A stretch of 64,000 nucleotides of DNA from contig NZ_JAMXSR020000002.1 in NCBI RefSeq assembly GCF_024124765.2, positions 2,096,001 through 2,160,000 of the forward strand, read 5' to 3'. The position numbers were made by a program, and so were the translations under genes. This document shows positions 51,569-60,381 of this stretch, piece after piece. The stretch is from Sphingomonas sp. H160509. GTDB lineage: Bacteria > Pseudomonadota > Alphaproteobacteria > Sphingomonadales > Sphingomonadaceae. How positions within the stretch are numbered: the stretch's first letter is position 1; each line of letters begins with the position of its first letter. The notes under the pieces were generated by a model. That model made no database searches. It was not told the origin of the DNA and saw nothing but the letters and a program-made list of their open reading frames with translations.

Positions 51569-51652
51569 GTCACCCCAGCGAAAGCTGGGGTATCCCTCGT
51601 GGCTCGCGACATCCGCCTAACGTCGAGATCCCAGCTTGCGCTGGGATGACGG
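51569..51652. repeat. Family D-type palindromic repeat
   Basis: GTCACCCCAGCGAAAGCTGGGG and the looser inverse CCCAGCTTGCGCTGGGATGAC lie about 35 bases apart. It fills the space between the two minus-strand genes; like the copy at 36922, each arm also makes a small hairpin. Confidence 0.75.
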
Positions 51653-51675
51653 TGGTTAGGAAAGCGCGTTAGACC

Positions 51676-51906
51676 CTAGTTCCGCCCCGCCGCGAATAGG
51701 ATCACCACCACGATCAGGATCGCCAGCGCCTGGAAGAATATCCGCTGCTGCATCATGCGGTTCGATTTCAGCGACGCCGCGCTGGGGCCATTGCCGTCGC
51801 GGACTTGCGCCGTCCCCTCCTGCAGGAACGACACGACGCCCCGCACCAGAGCCACGACGGTCGCGATCATCGCCGCGATCAGGAGGATGACGAGGAATGT
51901 GTTCAT
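51676..51906 (-). CDS. Twin-transmembrane small protein
   Basis: A 76-residue protein with two helices: MNTFLVILLIAAMIATVVAL and QQRIFFQALAILIVVVILFAAG, joined by a polar loop with SLKSNRMM. The pattern matches the small 'twin transmembrane' or HIG1-like proteins common in alphaproteobacteria and often near cobalamin or electron-transfer flavoprotein genes. The exact role is unknown. Confidence 0.78.
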   Translation of the reverse strand: MNTFLVILLIAAMIATVVALVRGVVSFLQEGTAQVRDGNGPSAASLKSNRMMQQRIFFQALAILIVVVILFAAGRN

Positions 51907-51989
51907 GAAGGGAATGTAAGCGCACCGGATGCTGCTAGCAATGGCCGTAGCAGTGTTGCGGAACCCTTCGTGATGCGCGCAAATGCTGC

Positions 51990-52340
51990 ATGTTATACTT
52001 GACGCTGAAAGCCTTGATTTCCGGCATTCTTATCGCCGCCGCCTCGGAGATCGCCAAGCGCTATCCCGGCTTCGGCGCGCTCGTGGCGTCGCTGCCGCTG
52101 GTGTCGGTGCTCGGCATGATCTGGCTCTGGCACGACAAGCCCGACCCACGGACGATGGCCGCACACGCCGGCGCGACCTTCTGGTACGTACTGCCGTCGC
52201 TGCCGATGTTCCTGCTGATCCCGGCGATGCTGCGCCACGGTGCCCTGTTCTGGGTGTCGCTGGTGGCAGGGTGCGTGCTGACGATCGCGCTGTATGTCGC
52301 GATGACGTGGGCCGCGCCAAGGCTAGGGATCGAGCTTTAG
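51990..52340 (+). CDS. DUF3147 membrane protein
   Basis: A 116-residue protein with about four helices: LTLKALISGILIAAASEIAK, ALVASLPLVSVLGMIWLW, YVLPSLPMFLLIPAMLRHG and WVSLVAGCVLTIALYVAMTWAA. The spacing and the KRYPG-ALVASLPL segment fit DUF3147 inner-membrane proteins. ATG at 51990. It is divergent from the twin-TM gene across 83 bases. Function is unknown. Confidence 0.8.
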   Translation: MLYLTLKALISGILIAAASEIAKRYPGFGALVASLPLVSVLGMIWLWHDKPDPRTMAAHAGATFWYVLPSLPMFLLIPAMLRHGALFWVSLVAGCVLTIALYVAMTWAAPRLGIEL

Positions 52341-52361
52341 GGCACCTACTCCAAGCAAGAG

Positions 52362-52469
52362 CACCACCCCGGCGAAGGCCGGGGCCCAATTGGGAAGGCC
52401 GAGGTACTAAGCGATAAGCCTCATTATCACCGTCCCCCAATTGGGCCCCGGCCTTCGCCGGGGTGGTGG
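52362..52469. repeat. Family A palindromic repeat
   Basis: CACCACCCCGGCGAAGGCCGGG and CCGGCCTTCGCCGGGGTGGTG arms around an inner part with TACTAAGCGATAAGCC. It lies between DUF3147 and gluQ with a family B copy; no gene is seen in the gap. Confidence 0.85.
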
Positions 52470-52498
52470 TACTGAGAGGACACCGCGCTTCCACCATG

Positions 52499-52551
52499 TT
52501 TCCCCGCGAACGCGGGGACCCAGACTGGGCTCCCGCCTTCGCGGGAGAACA
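52499..52551. repeat. Family B palindromic repeat
   Basis: TCCCCGCGAACGCGGGGA and CTCCCGCCTTCGCGGGAG arms around CCCAGACTGGG. Confidence 0.83.
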
Positions 52552-52612
52552 AGGAGGCACGGGCTACGCTCCGTTTCTCAGCACACCTTGCGGCTGACTC
52601 GGACGTTGACGA

Positions 52613-53468
52613 TCAGCACCGCGAGACAGCCGCGATCACCCCACTCCGTACCCGAGCCGCCAACGCCACCCCATCCTCCCCCCGCCGCCCGCATCTCAGC
52701 CAGCGACACTGCCCCTTCCCGCTTGGCCAACCGCCGCCCCGCCGCATCCACCACCAGCGGATGATGACGATACGCCGGCACCCCCAACCCCAGCAGCGCC
52801 TGCAAAACCCGGTGCACGTCGGTCGCCGCGAACAGATCCACCCCACGCACCACGTCCGTCACGCCCTGCGCCGCATCGTCCAGTGTCACCGCCAGATGAT
52901 AGCTCGCCGGCGCGTCCTTCCGCGCCAGCACGACGTCCCCCCTGCGCCAACGGATCCGCCACGACGGTCCTGGCAATCGCATCATGCCACGCAAGCACGC
53001 CGGTAACCGCCACAGCCTTCGCCATATCGAGCCGCCAGCAATGCGCCAAATCCCCCGCGCAGCGACCTCCTCCGCGCTCAGATGCCGACACGTCCCCGGA
53101 TAGACCGGCCCGACATCCCCCTGCGGCGCCGACGCGCTTGCCGCAATCTCCGCCCGCGTACAAAAACACGGATACACGAGCGCGCGTGCCTTCAACTGCT
53201 CCAGCGCAAGATCATACGTCGCCAACCGCTCCGACTGGAACACCAGCGAATCCCACCGCAACCCAAGCCACGCCAGATCCTCCAAAATCCCCGCCACGAA
53301 CTCAGGCCGACTCCGCGTCCCATCGATATCCTCGATCCGCAGCAGGAACCGCCCGCCCCGCTCCCGCGCATAGTCATGCGCGCGGATCGCGGACACCGCG
53401 TGGCCCAGATGCAGCCGCCCCGTCGGGCTCGGCGCGAACCGCGTTACGACCGGTCCGTCGCTCAGCAT
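52613..53468 (-). CDS. gluQ: Glutamyl-Q tRNA(Asp) synthetase (three frame breaks)
   Basis: Catalyses glutamylation of queuosine in tRNA-Asp. It resembles the catalytic core of GluRS without an anticodon domain, 284 residues after repair. Motifs are VTRFAPSPTGRLHLGHA (HIGH-like GHA) and the KMSKS-like LAKREGAVSL. A Cys/His zinc region is around CFCTRAEIAA. Breaks are at 53052-53056 (one base short or two long), 52937-52942 (one long) and 52678-52683 (one long). Between the first two about 38 residues are misread even though the frame stays open. Confidence 0.9.
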
Positions 53469-53557
53469 GCTTGACCGACCGCCACGCGGCGTGCTGTCAT
53501 GGCGGTGTCATCGCTGTCGTCCATAGGGCGCTCTGCGAAGCCTGAGTGGGAGGAGCC

Positions 53558-54123
53558 GTGTTTCACCCCGATCTGATGCGTCACCCGGATGGTTGTCCGG
53601 CGCTCGTGCTCAATGCCGACTACACGCCGCTCTCTTACTATCCGCTCAGCGTCTGGCCGTGGCAAACCGCGGTCAAGGCTGTCTTCCTCGACCGTGTCGA
53701 CATCGTCGCCACCTATGAACGCGAAGTCCGCAGCGCCAATTTCGCGCTGAAGCTGCCCTCGGTGATCGCGCTCAAGCAGTTCGTCCGACCGTCGCAATTT
53801 CCCGCCTTCACTCGCTTCAACCTGTTCCTGCGCGACAAGTTTACCTGCCAATATTGCGGCAAGTTGCGCGATCTTACCTTCGACCATGTCGTCCCCCGCG
53901 CGCAAGGCGGTCGGACCACGTGGGAGAACGTTGTTACCGCCTGCTCGCCCTGCAACCTTAAAAAGGGCGGGCGCACGCCGAAACAGGCGGCGATGCCGCT
54001 GCATATCGAGGCGATCCGCCCGACCAACTGGCATCTCCAGGAACACGGCCGCAGCTTCCCCCCAACTACCTGCACGACACGTGGCACGACTGGCTCTATT
54101 GGGACATCGAGCTCGAGGCCTGA
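53558..54123 (+). CDS. HNH endonuclease (frame broken near 3' end)
   Basis: A 188-residue HNH nuclease after repair. Zinc ligands and the active site are in DKFTCQYCGKLRDLTFDHVVPRAQGG and WENVVTACSPCNLKKGGRTP. The GTG at 53558 has GGGAGGAG just upstream. The six-C run at 54058-54063 appears one base short; repair gives FPPNYLHDTWHDWLYWDIE and a stop at 54121. Read as given, it would fuse to the next gene. Such genes are widespread in alphaproteobacteria and are not an obvious phage remnant. Confidence 0.88.
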
Positions 54124-54148
54124 CGGCGTCGACACGACGGGAGATTTT

Positions 54149-54523
54149 ATGCAGGTGAAACTGGTAGCGGCGCTCGCCGCGACGGGAATTCTGGTGTGCG
54201 CGTGCAGCGACAAGGACGCGCCGCGCGCGCAGGCTGATCGCAATGCGGCCGGCTTCGTCCCGCCGTCGGTAACATCGCGGCTGGATTTCGGCGCGAGCAT
54301 GGAACGCCGCTTCCGCACGCTCGACCGCAACGGCGACGACCGCATCACCAAGGACGAGCTCCCCTCGCCGAATGCACGGATCAAGGCGTTCGACCGCAAC
54401 AAGGACGGTATCATCACTGCAATCGAATGGAGCGAAGGCACGCTCGCCTGGTTCGACAGGATGGACCTGAACCATGACGGCACGGTCACCTCGGAAGAGC
54501 GGGCGGAGTCGCGCAAGCGCTGA
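54149..54523 (+). CDS. EF-hand calcium-binding lipoprotein
   Basis: A 124-residue protein. A lipoprotein signal ends in ATGILVCACS. The mature part has three EF-hand-like loops: DRNGDDRITKDEL, DRNKDGIITAIEW and DLNHDGTVTSEER, the D-x-N/D-x-D-G pattern. It is probably a periplasmic or outer-membrane calcium sensor or buffer. It follows the HNH gene by 26 bases. Confidence 0.85.
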   Translation: MQVKLVAALAATGILVCACSDKDAPRAQADRNAAGFVPPSVTSRLDFGASMERRFRTLDRNGDDRITKDELPSPNARIKAFDRNKDGIITAIEWSEGTLAWFDRMDLNHDGTVTSEERAESRKR

Positions 54524-54617
54524 TCAGCGCAATTAAGTGTCGACGACGACCGGTTCGACGCGACAAATATACCGCATGAGGTTGACCTGATCCCTGCCGC
54601 AGCGCAGCAGGGGAATC

Positions 54618-57293
54618 ATGGCAAGCCTCCCCGCAATCGCGAACAATTCCGACATCCGCTTCCTCGGCAAACTGCTCGGCGACGTCATCCGCGCCTATGG
54701 CGGCGAGCGTCTGTTCGCGGCCACCGAGACGATCCGAAAAGCCTCCGTCGAGCGCCACCGCGACGTGTCCGAAGGAAAGGCTGCCGACAACACTGCCGTC
54801 AATCTCAGCCTCGAAAAACTCAGCCTCGACGAGACGCTCGATTTCGTCCGCGGCTTCATGCTCTTCTCGATGCTCGCCAACCTCGCCGAGGACCGCCAGG
54901 GCATCGCCGCGGAGGACGGCGCCGACCTCGCCTCCGCGATCGCGCAGCTCGAATCCGAAGGCATCGACCGCGCCCAGATCCGCACGCTGCTCGACCACGC
55001 GCTGATCGCCCCCGTGCTCACCGCGCACCCGACCGAAGTGCGCCGCAAAAGCATGATCGACCACCGCAACCGCATCGCCGAGCTGATGGGCCTGCGCGAT
55101 CTCGGCCGCGATACCACGCCGGATGGCGACAGCGTCGACGACGCGATCCTCCGCCAGATCGCGCTGCTCTGGCAAACCCGCGTCCTGCGCCGCGACCGCC
55201 TCTACGTCACCGACGAAGTCGACACCGCGCTCAGCTACCTGCGCGACGTGTTCCTCCCCGCGCTCCCCGCGCTCTACCAGCGCTGGGACCGCGCCCTCGG
55301 CGAACGCACGCCTAGCTTCCTGCGCCCCGGCAGCTGGATCGGCGGCGACCGCGACGGCAACCCGTACGTCACCGCCGGCTCGCTCCGCACTGCGCTGTCG
55401 AAGGCAAGCGAAGCCGTGCTCGGCTATTATTGCGACGCAGTGCACGCACTCGGCGCCGAGCTCTCGATCTCGACCGAACACGCCCCCGCCGATGCCGCGG
55501 TGCAGGCGCTCGCCGACGCCAGCGGCGACGATGCCGCCAGCCGCAGCGACGAGCCCTATCGCCGCGCACTCTCCGGCATCTACGCCCGCCTGTCCGCGAC
55601 GCACGACGCGCTTACGGGCAAGCACGCCCCCCGCCCCGGCCGCCTCGTCGGCGAACCCTATGCCAACCCCGCCGACTTCCGCGCCGACCTCGTCACGCTC
55701 GCGCACGGCCTCGGCATCGCGCTGAAGACCGGCGGCGCGCTCGGCCGGTTGATCCGCGCGGTCGAGACGTTCGGCTTCCACCTCGCCACCTTGGATCTCC
55801 GCCAGAACAGCGCCGTCCACGAACGCGTCGTCGCCGAACTGCTGAAAGTCGCCGGCGTAGAAGACGATTACCTCGCACTAGACGAAGACGCCCGCGTCGC
55901 GCTGCTCCGCCGCGAACTCGCCAACGCTCGCCCCCTCACCTCGCGCTTCGCCGAATACACCGACGAGACCGCGGGCGAACTCGCGATCGTCCAGGCCGCC
56001 GCCGACGCGCACGCCGCCTACGGCCCCGCGTGCATCACCAACTACATCGTCTCGATGGCGCAATCGGTCAGCGACCTGCTCGAAGTGAACCTCCTGCTCA
56101 AGGAAGTCGGCCTCTACCGCCCAGGCGACACGCCCACGGCAGCGATCATGGCCGTCCCGCTGTTCGAGACGATCGGCGATCTCGAAGCCGCCCCCGCCGT
56201 CATGACCGCCTGGTTCGCGCTACCCGAGATCGCGACCATCTCGAAGGCGCGCGGCCATCAGGAAGTGATGATCGGCTATTCGGACAGCAACAAGGACGGG
56301 GGATATCTCACCTCCACCTGGCAGCTCTCGAAAGCCTCGACCGCGCTCAAACCCGTCTTCGCCGCCGCCGGCGTCGGCATGCAGCTGTTCCACGGCCGGG
56401 GCGGCGCGGTCGGGCGCGGCGGCGGTTCGGCGTTCCGCGCGATCCGCGCGCAGCCCTCGGGCACCGTCCAGGGCCGCATCCGCATCACCGAGCAGGGCGA
56501 AGTCATCGCCGCCAAATACGGCACGCGCGACGCCGCGATGACCAACCTCGAAGCGATCGCGTCGGCCACGTTGCTCGCAAGCCTCGAACCCGAACGCCTG
56601 TCAAACGCCGACAACGCCAGCTTCTCTGCGGCAATGGACACGCTCAGCGACACCGCCTTCCACAGCTACCGCGACCTCGTCTACGGTACGGAAGGCTTCC
56701 GCACCTTCTTCCGCCAGATGACCCCGATCGCCGAGATCGCCGGCCTCAAGATCGGCAGCCGCCCCGCCAGCCGCACCAAGTCCGACCGGATCGAGGACCT
56801 CCGCGCGATCCCCTGGGTGTTCAGCTGGGCGCAGGCGCGCGTCATGCTCCCCGGCTGGTACGGGGTCGGCCGTGCGATCGCCGATTTCGAGGACAAGGCG
56901 CTGTTGAAGGACATGGCGCAAGGCTGGCCGCTCTTCGCCTCCGCGCTGGCGAACCTCGAGATGGTCCTCGCCAAGTCCGACATCGGTATCGCCGAACGCT
57001 ATGCCGGGCTCGTCGAGGACGACAAGCTCCGCGAGATCTTCACCACGATCCGCGACGGCTGGCACCAGACCCACGACGGGCTCCTCACGGTAACAGGCCA
57101 GTCCCGCCTGCTAGAAAAGCACCCCGCCCTAGACGCCTCGATCCGCCTCCGCCTCCCCTACATCGAGCCGCTAAACCTCCTCCAGATCGAGCTAATCAAA
57201 CGCCGCCGAGCAGGCGAGGACGACCCGCGGATAGGCGAAGGCATCCTCCTATCCATCAACGCCATCGCCACCGCGCTAAGAAACAGCGGCTAA
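54618..57293 (+). CDS. ppc: Phosphoenolpyruvate carboxylase
   Basis: Anaplerotic enzyme forming oxaloacetate from PEP and bicarbonate, 891 residues, frame intact. The active-site histidine lies in LTAHPTEVRRKSM. Other signatures are VMIGYSDSNKDGGYLTSTW, LFHGRGGAVGRGGG (second catalytic His) and the Arg of RITEQGEVIAAKYG. It ends LLSINAIATALRNSG, the conserved C-terminus that binds the aspartate effector. It stands alone between palindromes. Confidence 0.97.
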   Translation: MASLPAIANNSDIRFLGKLLGDVIRAYGGERLFAATETIRKASVERHRDVSEGKAADNTAVNLSLEKLSLDETLDFVRGFMLFSMLANLAEDRQGIAAEDGADLASAIAQLESEGIDRAQIRTLLDHALIAPVLTAHPTEVRRKSMIDHRNRIAELMGLRDLGRDTTPDGDSVDDAILRQIALLWQTRVLRRDRLYVTDEVDTALSYLRDVFLPALPALYQRWDRALGERTPSFLRPGSWIGGDRDGNPYVTAGSLRTALSKASEAVLGYYCDAVHALGAELSISTEHAPADAAVQALADASGDDAASRSDEPYRRALSGIYARLSATHDALTGKHAPRPGRLVGEPYANPADFRADLVTLAHGLGIALKTGGALGRLIRAVETFGFHLATLDLRQNSAVHERVVAELLKVAGVEDDYLALDEDARVALLRRELANARPLTSRFAEYTDETAGELAIVQAAADAHAAYGPACITNYIVSMAQSVSDLLEVNLLLKEVGLYRPGDTPTAAIMAVPLFETIGDLEAAPAVMTAWFALPEIATISKARGHQEVMIGYSDSNKDGGYLTSTWQLSKASTALKPVFAAAGVGMQLFHGRGGAVGRGGGSAFRAIRAQPSGTVQGRIRITEQGEVIAAKYGTRDAAMTNLEAIASATLLASLEPERLSNADNASFSAAMDTLSDTAFHSYRDLVYGTEGFRTFFRQMTPIAEIAGLKIGSRPASRTKSDRIEDLRAIPWVFSWAQARVMLPGWYGVGRAIADFEDKALLKDMAQGWPLFASALANLEMVLAKSDIGIAERYAGLVEDDKLREIFTTIRDGWHQTHDGLLTVTGQSRLLEKHPALDASIRLRLPYIEPLNLLQIELIKRRRAGEDDPRIGEGILLSINAIATALRNSG

Positions 57294-57297
57294 TCCT

Positions 57298-57482
57298 CCC
57301 CGGAACGGGGGGGGGGGACCAGCGAAGCTGGTGGAGGGGGCGGGCGGCAAAAGTACCAGCCGTAAGACTCGCCTTACCCGATCGCAGCGCCCGGTATCGC
57401 TCCGAAACAGCCGTAACGCTTGCGGCGCTCCCCTCCACCACGCCGCTACGCGTCGCGGTCCCCCTCCCCGTTCCGGGGAGGA
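57298..57482. repeat. Family C-like inverted repeat with an 11-G tract
   Basis: TCCTCCCCGGAACGGGG at the left pairs with CCCCGTTCCGGGGAGGA at the right, about 150 bases apart. It includes an 11-base G run (57307-57317) and a CCAGCGAAGCTGG hairpin. The right end overlaps the 3' end of the thioesterase gene. No gene is seen in its centre. Confidence 0.72.
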
Positions 57483-57870
57483 TAGAACGGCGCAGCCACA
57501 TCCTCGCGCACCCGCATCAACCGCCCGGTCGCGCGATCCAGCAAAGCCCAAGTCGTAACCGCCTCGAGCTTCACCTTCCCGTCACCGCCCAAAAACCGAA
57601 CATGCCGATCGAACCGAGCCCCCCTTAGGCGCCCCCTCGACCCAGGTCTCGCCGACAACCGTCTCCCCCCGCGATCACACTCCCGCGGTAATCGATCTCA
57701 TGCCGCGTCACGACCCACACATACGCCAGCTTGTGCTCGGCCGGCGCCACAGCCTCCCAATGCGCAGTCGCGATGGCCTGGATCCACTGCACCCAGACCG
57801 CATTGTTCACATGCCCAAGCTCGTCGATATCCGCGTCCTGCGCCGTGATCGAGAGCGTGAACCGGCTCAC
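57446..57870 (-). CDS. Hotdog-fold acyl-CoA thioesterase (two frame breaks)
   Basis: A YbgC/4HBT-type thioesterase, 140 residues after repair. It starts SRFTLSITAQDADIDELGHVNNAVWVQW, which is the family fold and has the catalytic-type Asp/His region DELGHVNN. The next part is YVVTRHEIDYRGSVIAG-like. Six-C runs at 57665-57670 and 57619-57624 are each one base long; repair gives GETVVGETWVEGAPKGARFDRHVRFLG. The GTG start overlaps the oligopeptidase stop. The C-terminal PPRNGEGDRDA lies in a palindromic repeat, so the true end may differ. Confidence 0.83.
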
Positions 57871-59921
57871 CCCGCGACGCCCAGCTGCCACAGCACGAAC
57901 GCATGCTCCTCCGCGCCCTCCCGCAGCGATTCGAACCGCCCCGACTTGCCGCCATGCCCCGCGCCCATGTTGGTCTTGAGCAGCAGCACATTATCATCAG
58001 TCTTCATCAACCGCAGCTTGGCCGCCCACTTCGCCGGCTCCCAATAGGTCACGCGCGGATCGTTCAGCCCGCCAGAAATGAACATCGGCGGATAGTCCTG
58101 CGCCTTCACGTTGTCGTACGGCGAATACGACCGGATCAGCTCGAACGCCGCCTTATCCTCGATCGGGTTCCCCCACTCAGGCCACTCGCCCGGCGTCAGC
58201 GGCAGGGTCTCGTCGAGCATCGTATTCAGCACATCGACGAACGGCACGTCGGCGATCACCGCGCCCCACAGCTCGGGATCGGAATTGACCACAGCCCCCA
58301 TCAGCTCGCCGCCCGCGGACCGTCCGGCGATCGCGATCTTCCCCGCCGACGTCCACTGCGCATCGACCAGCGCCTTCGCCACATCGACGAAATCGTTGAA
58401 CGTGTTCGCGCGCTTCTCCAGCTTGCCATCGAGATACCATTGCTGGCCGAGATCGTCGCCGCCACGGATATGCGCGATCGCATAGGCAAACCCGCGATCG
58501 AGCAGGCTCATCCGCCCGGTCGAGAAGCCCGGCGGGATCGCATAGCCGTACGCGCCATACGCATAGAGGAACAAAGGCGCCGACCCATCGCGAACGAACC
58601 CGGCCGGATACACGATCGAGACCGGGATCTCCGTCCCGTCCCGCGCGACGATCTTGAGCCGCTCGGTCGCATATTTCGCCGCGTCATACCCGCTCGGGAT
58701 CTCCTGCACCTTGAGCATCGTCCGCTCACCGGTATCGACGTCATAGTCGTACACGGTGCCAGGCGTGACCATCGACTCATACCCAAGCCGCAGCACCGTC
58801 ATGTCGTACTCGGGATTATCCCCCAGCCCTGCGACATAGCTCGCCTCGGGGAAGTCGATCCGCTTGCCCTCGGTCGGCGTCTCGTACCGGTGGATCGCGA
58901 TCTGATCGAGCCCGTCCTCGCGCCCATCGACGACGAAGAAGTCCTGATAGCACTCGACCCCGGTCATGTAGAAATGCGGCGATGCCGGAATCAGCTCGCT
59001 CCACGCATCCGGCTCCTCGACCAGCGCAGTGCAAAGCCGGAAATTCGGATCGACGTCGTTGGTATGGATGAACAGCGTCCCGTCATGCTCGTCGACATCA
59101 TATTCGCGGCCCACCTTCCGCGCCGAAACGAGGATCGGCACCGCCAGAGGCTCATGCGCTGGCAGCAGATACAGTTCGCTCGTGACATGGTCGCTGGTCG
59201 CGATCACGATCCACTTGCGCGAACTCGTCTCGCCGACACCGACGCGAAAGCCCTCGTCTTCCTCGTGGAACAGCACGACGTCCTCGGAGATCGGCGTCCC
59301 CAGCCGGTGGAACCGCGCGTTGTCGGTGCGCCACTGCTCATTCGCCAGCCCGTACAGGAAGCCCGCATCGTCCGCGGTCCAGACGATCTCGCTGAGCATC
59401 CCCGGGATCACGTCGGGCAGATGCTCGCCGGTATCCAGGTCCTTGACCCGAACCTCGAACCGCTCGCTCCCATTGTCGTCGATCGCATAGGCGAGATAGC
59501 GCCCGTCATTGCTGATCGAGAACGCCCCGAGCCGGAAATACTCATGCCCCTCCGCCAGCGCCGGTTCGTCGAGCAACAGCTCGTCGTCACCGCCCGCAAC
59601 CGGCTTGCGCCACCATTTCTTGTACTGCCCGCCGGTCTCGTACGCAGTCCAGTAGAGCCAGTCGCCGTCCTTCTGCGGCACCGAGGATTCGTCCTCCTTG
59701 ATGCGCGCCTTCATCTCTTCGTAGATCGTATCGGTGAGCGCTTTATGCGGCGCCATCCGCTCTTCGAAATACACATTCTCGGCAGCGAGATACGCCAGCA
59801 CGTCGACGTCATCGACCTCCGGATAGTTCGGATCCTTCAGCCAGGCGTAGGGATCCTCGATCGTCACGCCATGCGTGGTGAAGCTGTGCGGGCGCTGTTC
59901 GGCGATGGGGGGCGTGGTCAT
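57867..59921 (-). CDS. ptrB: Oligopeptidase B (S9 peptidase)
   Basis: A cytoplasmic serine peptidase of 684 residues that cleaves after Lys/Arg in short peptides. An N-terminal beta-propeller (about 70-410) is followed by the alpha/beta-hydrolase domain. The catalytic Ser is in IAIAGRSAGGELMGAVVN, the Asp in MFISGGLNDPRVTYWEP and the His in NMGAGHGGKSGRFE. The frame is intact. It is followed immediately by the thioesterase gene. Confidence 0.96.
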   Translation of the reverse strand: MTTPPIAEQRPHSFTTHGVTIEDPYAWLKDPNYPEVDDVDVLAYLAAENVYFEERMAPHKALTDTIYEEMKARIKEDESSVPQKDGDWLYWTAYETGGQYKKWWRKPVAGGDDELLLDEPALAEGHEYFRLGAFSISNDGRYLAYAIDDNGSERFEVRVKDLDTGEHLPDVIPGMLSEIVWTADDAGFLYGLANEQWRTDNARFHRLGTPISEDVVLFHEEDEGFRVGVGETSSRKWIVIATSDHVTSELYLLPAHEPLAVPILVSARKVGREYDVDEHDGTLFIHTNDVDPNFRLCTALVEEPDAWSELIPASPHFYMTGVECYQDFFVVDGREDGLDQIAIHRYETPTEGKRIDFPEASYVAGLGDNPEYDMTVLRLGYESMVTPGTVYDYDVDTGERTMLKVQEIPSGYDAAKYATERLKIVARDGTEIPVSIVYPAGFVRDGSAPLFLYAYGAYGYAIPPGFSTGRMSLLDRGFAYAIAHIRGGDDLGQQWYLDGKLEKRANTFNDFVDVAKALVDAQWTSAGKIAIAGRSAGGELMGAVVNSDPELWGAVIADVPFVDVLNTMLDETLPLTPGEWPEWGNPIEDKAAFELIRSYSPYDNVKAQDYPPMFISGGLNDPRVTYWEPAKWAAKLRLMKTDDNVLLLKTNMGAGHGGKSGRFESLREGAEEHAFVLWQLGVAG

Positions 59922-59993
59922 CCCGGTGTGTTAGCCGTGCCCGGTGTGGATGCCAAACGCCGTGGCATCGGGGAGAACCGATCCCCGCCACAA

Positions 59994-60098
59994 CCACCAC
60001 CCCGGCGAAGGCCGGGGCCCAAATGGAAAGGTCGCAGTAACGGCGCGCAATCCCTCGTTACCACCGTCCCCCAATTGGGCCCCGGCCTTCGCCGGGGG
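59994..60098. repeat. Family A palindromic repeat
   Basis: ACCACCCCGGCGAAGGCCGGGG and CCCCGGCCTTCGCCGGGGG arms around an inner GTAACGG and CGTTACC pair. It and the next repeat occupy most of the 460-base gap between the divergent ptrB and aminopeptidase genes. Confidence 0.87.
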
Positions 60099-60125
60099 CT
60101 GGTCCTGCGAACCTGCACCAAGCTT

Positions 60126-60178
60126 GTTTGCCCGCGAAGGCGGGACCCAGACTGGGCTCCCGCCTTCGGGGAGAACAA
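60126..60178. repeat. Family B palindromic repeat
   Basis: CCCGCGAAGGCGGG and CTCCCGCCTTCGGGGAG arms around CCCAGACTGGG; the right arm has one difference from other copies. Confidence 0.8.
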
Positions 60179-60381
60179 GGGGGCCGGCAGAATCGGTTCG
60201 CTCGTCTAGCGAACGTGCGTCCGGCGAGGTGTCGCCCCTCGCCGCTGTCCTACAAACCGCGTTTCTGCCACAACGCCCGGCATGACCCGGCAAACCCCGC
60301 TGCAATACCAACGGGACGCGCATCGCAACCTCGCCAGACTGTGAACTTTGTGAACTTCGGCCCCAACGAGAGACCCAAGAC

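Noticed and set aside
53558-54123. The HNH nuclease as part of a restriction or toxin system
   Set aside because: It is a stand-alone gene of a widespread housekeeping-like type; no methylase, immunity gene or phage context is present.
55430-57628. A 732-codon frame on the same strand as ppc, shifted
   Set aside because: Extremely Arg-rich; ppc is intact and complete in its own frame.
57903-60209. A 768-codon open frame opposite the oligopeptidase gene
   Set aside because: Low-complexity Arg/Pro/His-rich translation; the minus-strand protein has full S9 catalytic motifs.
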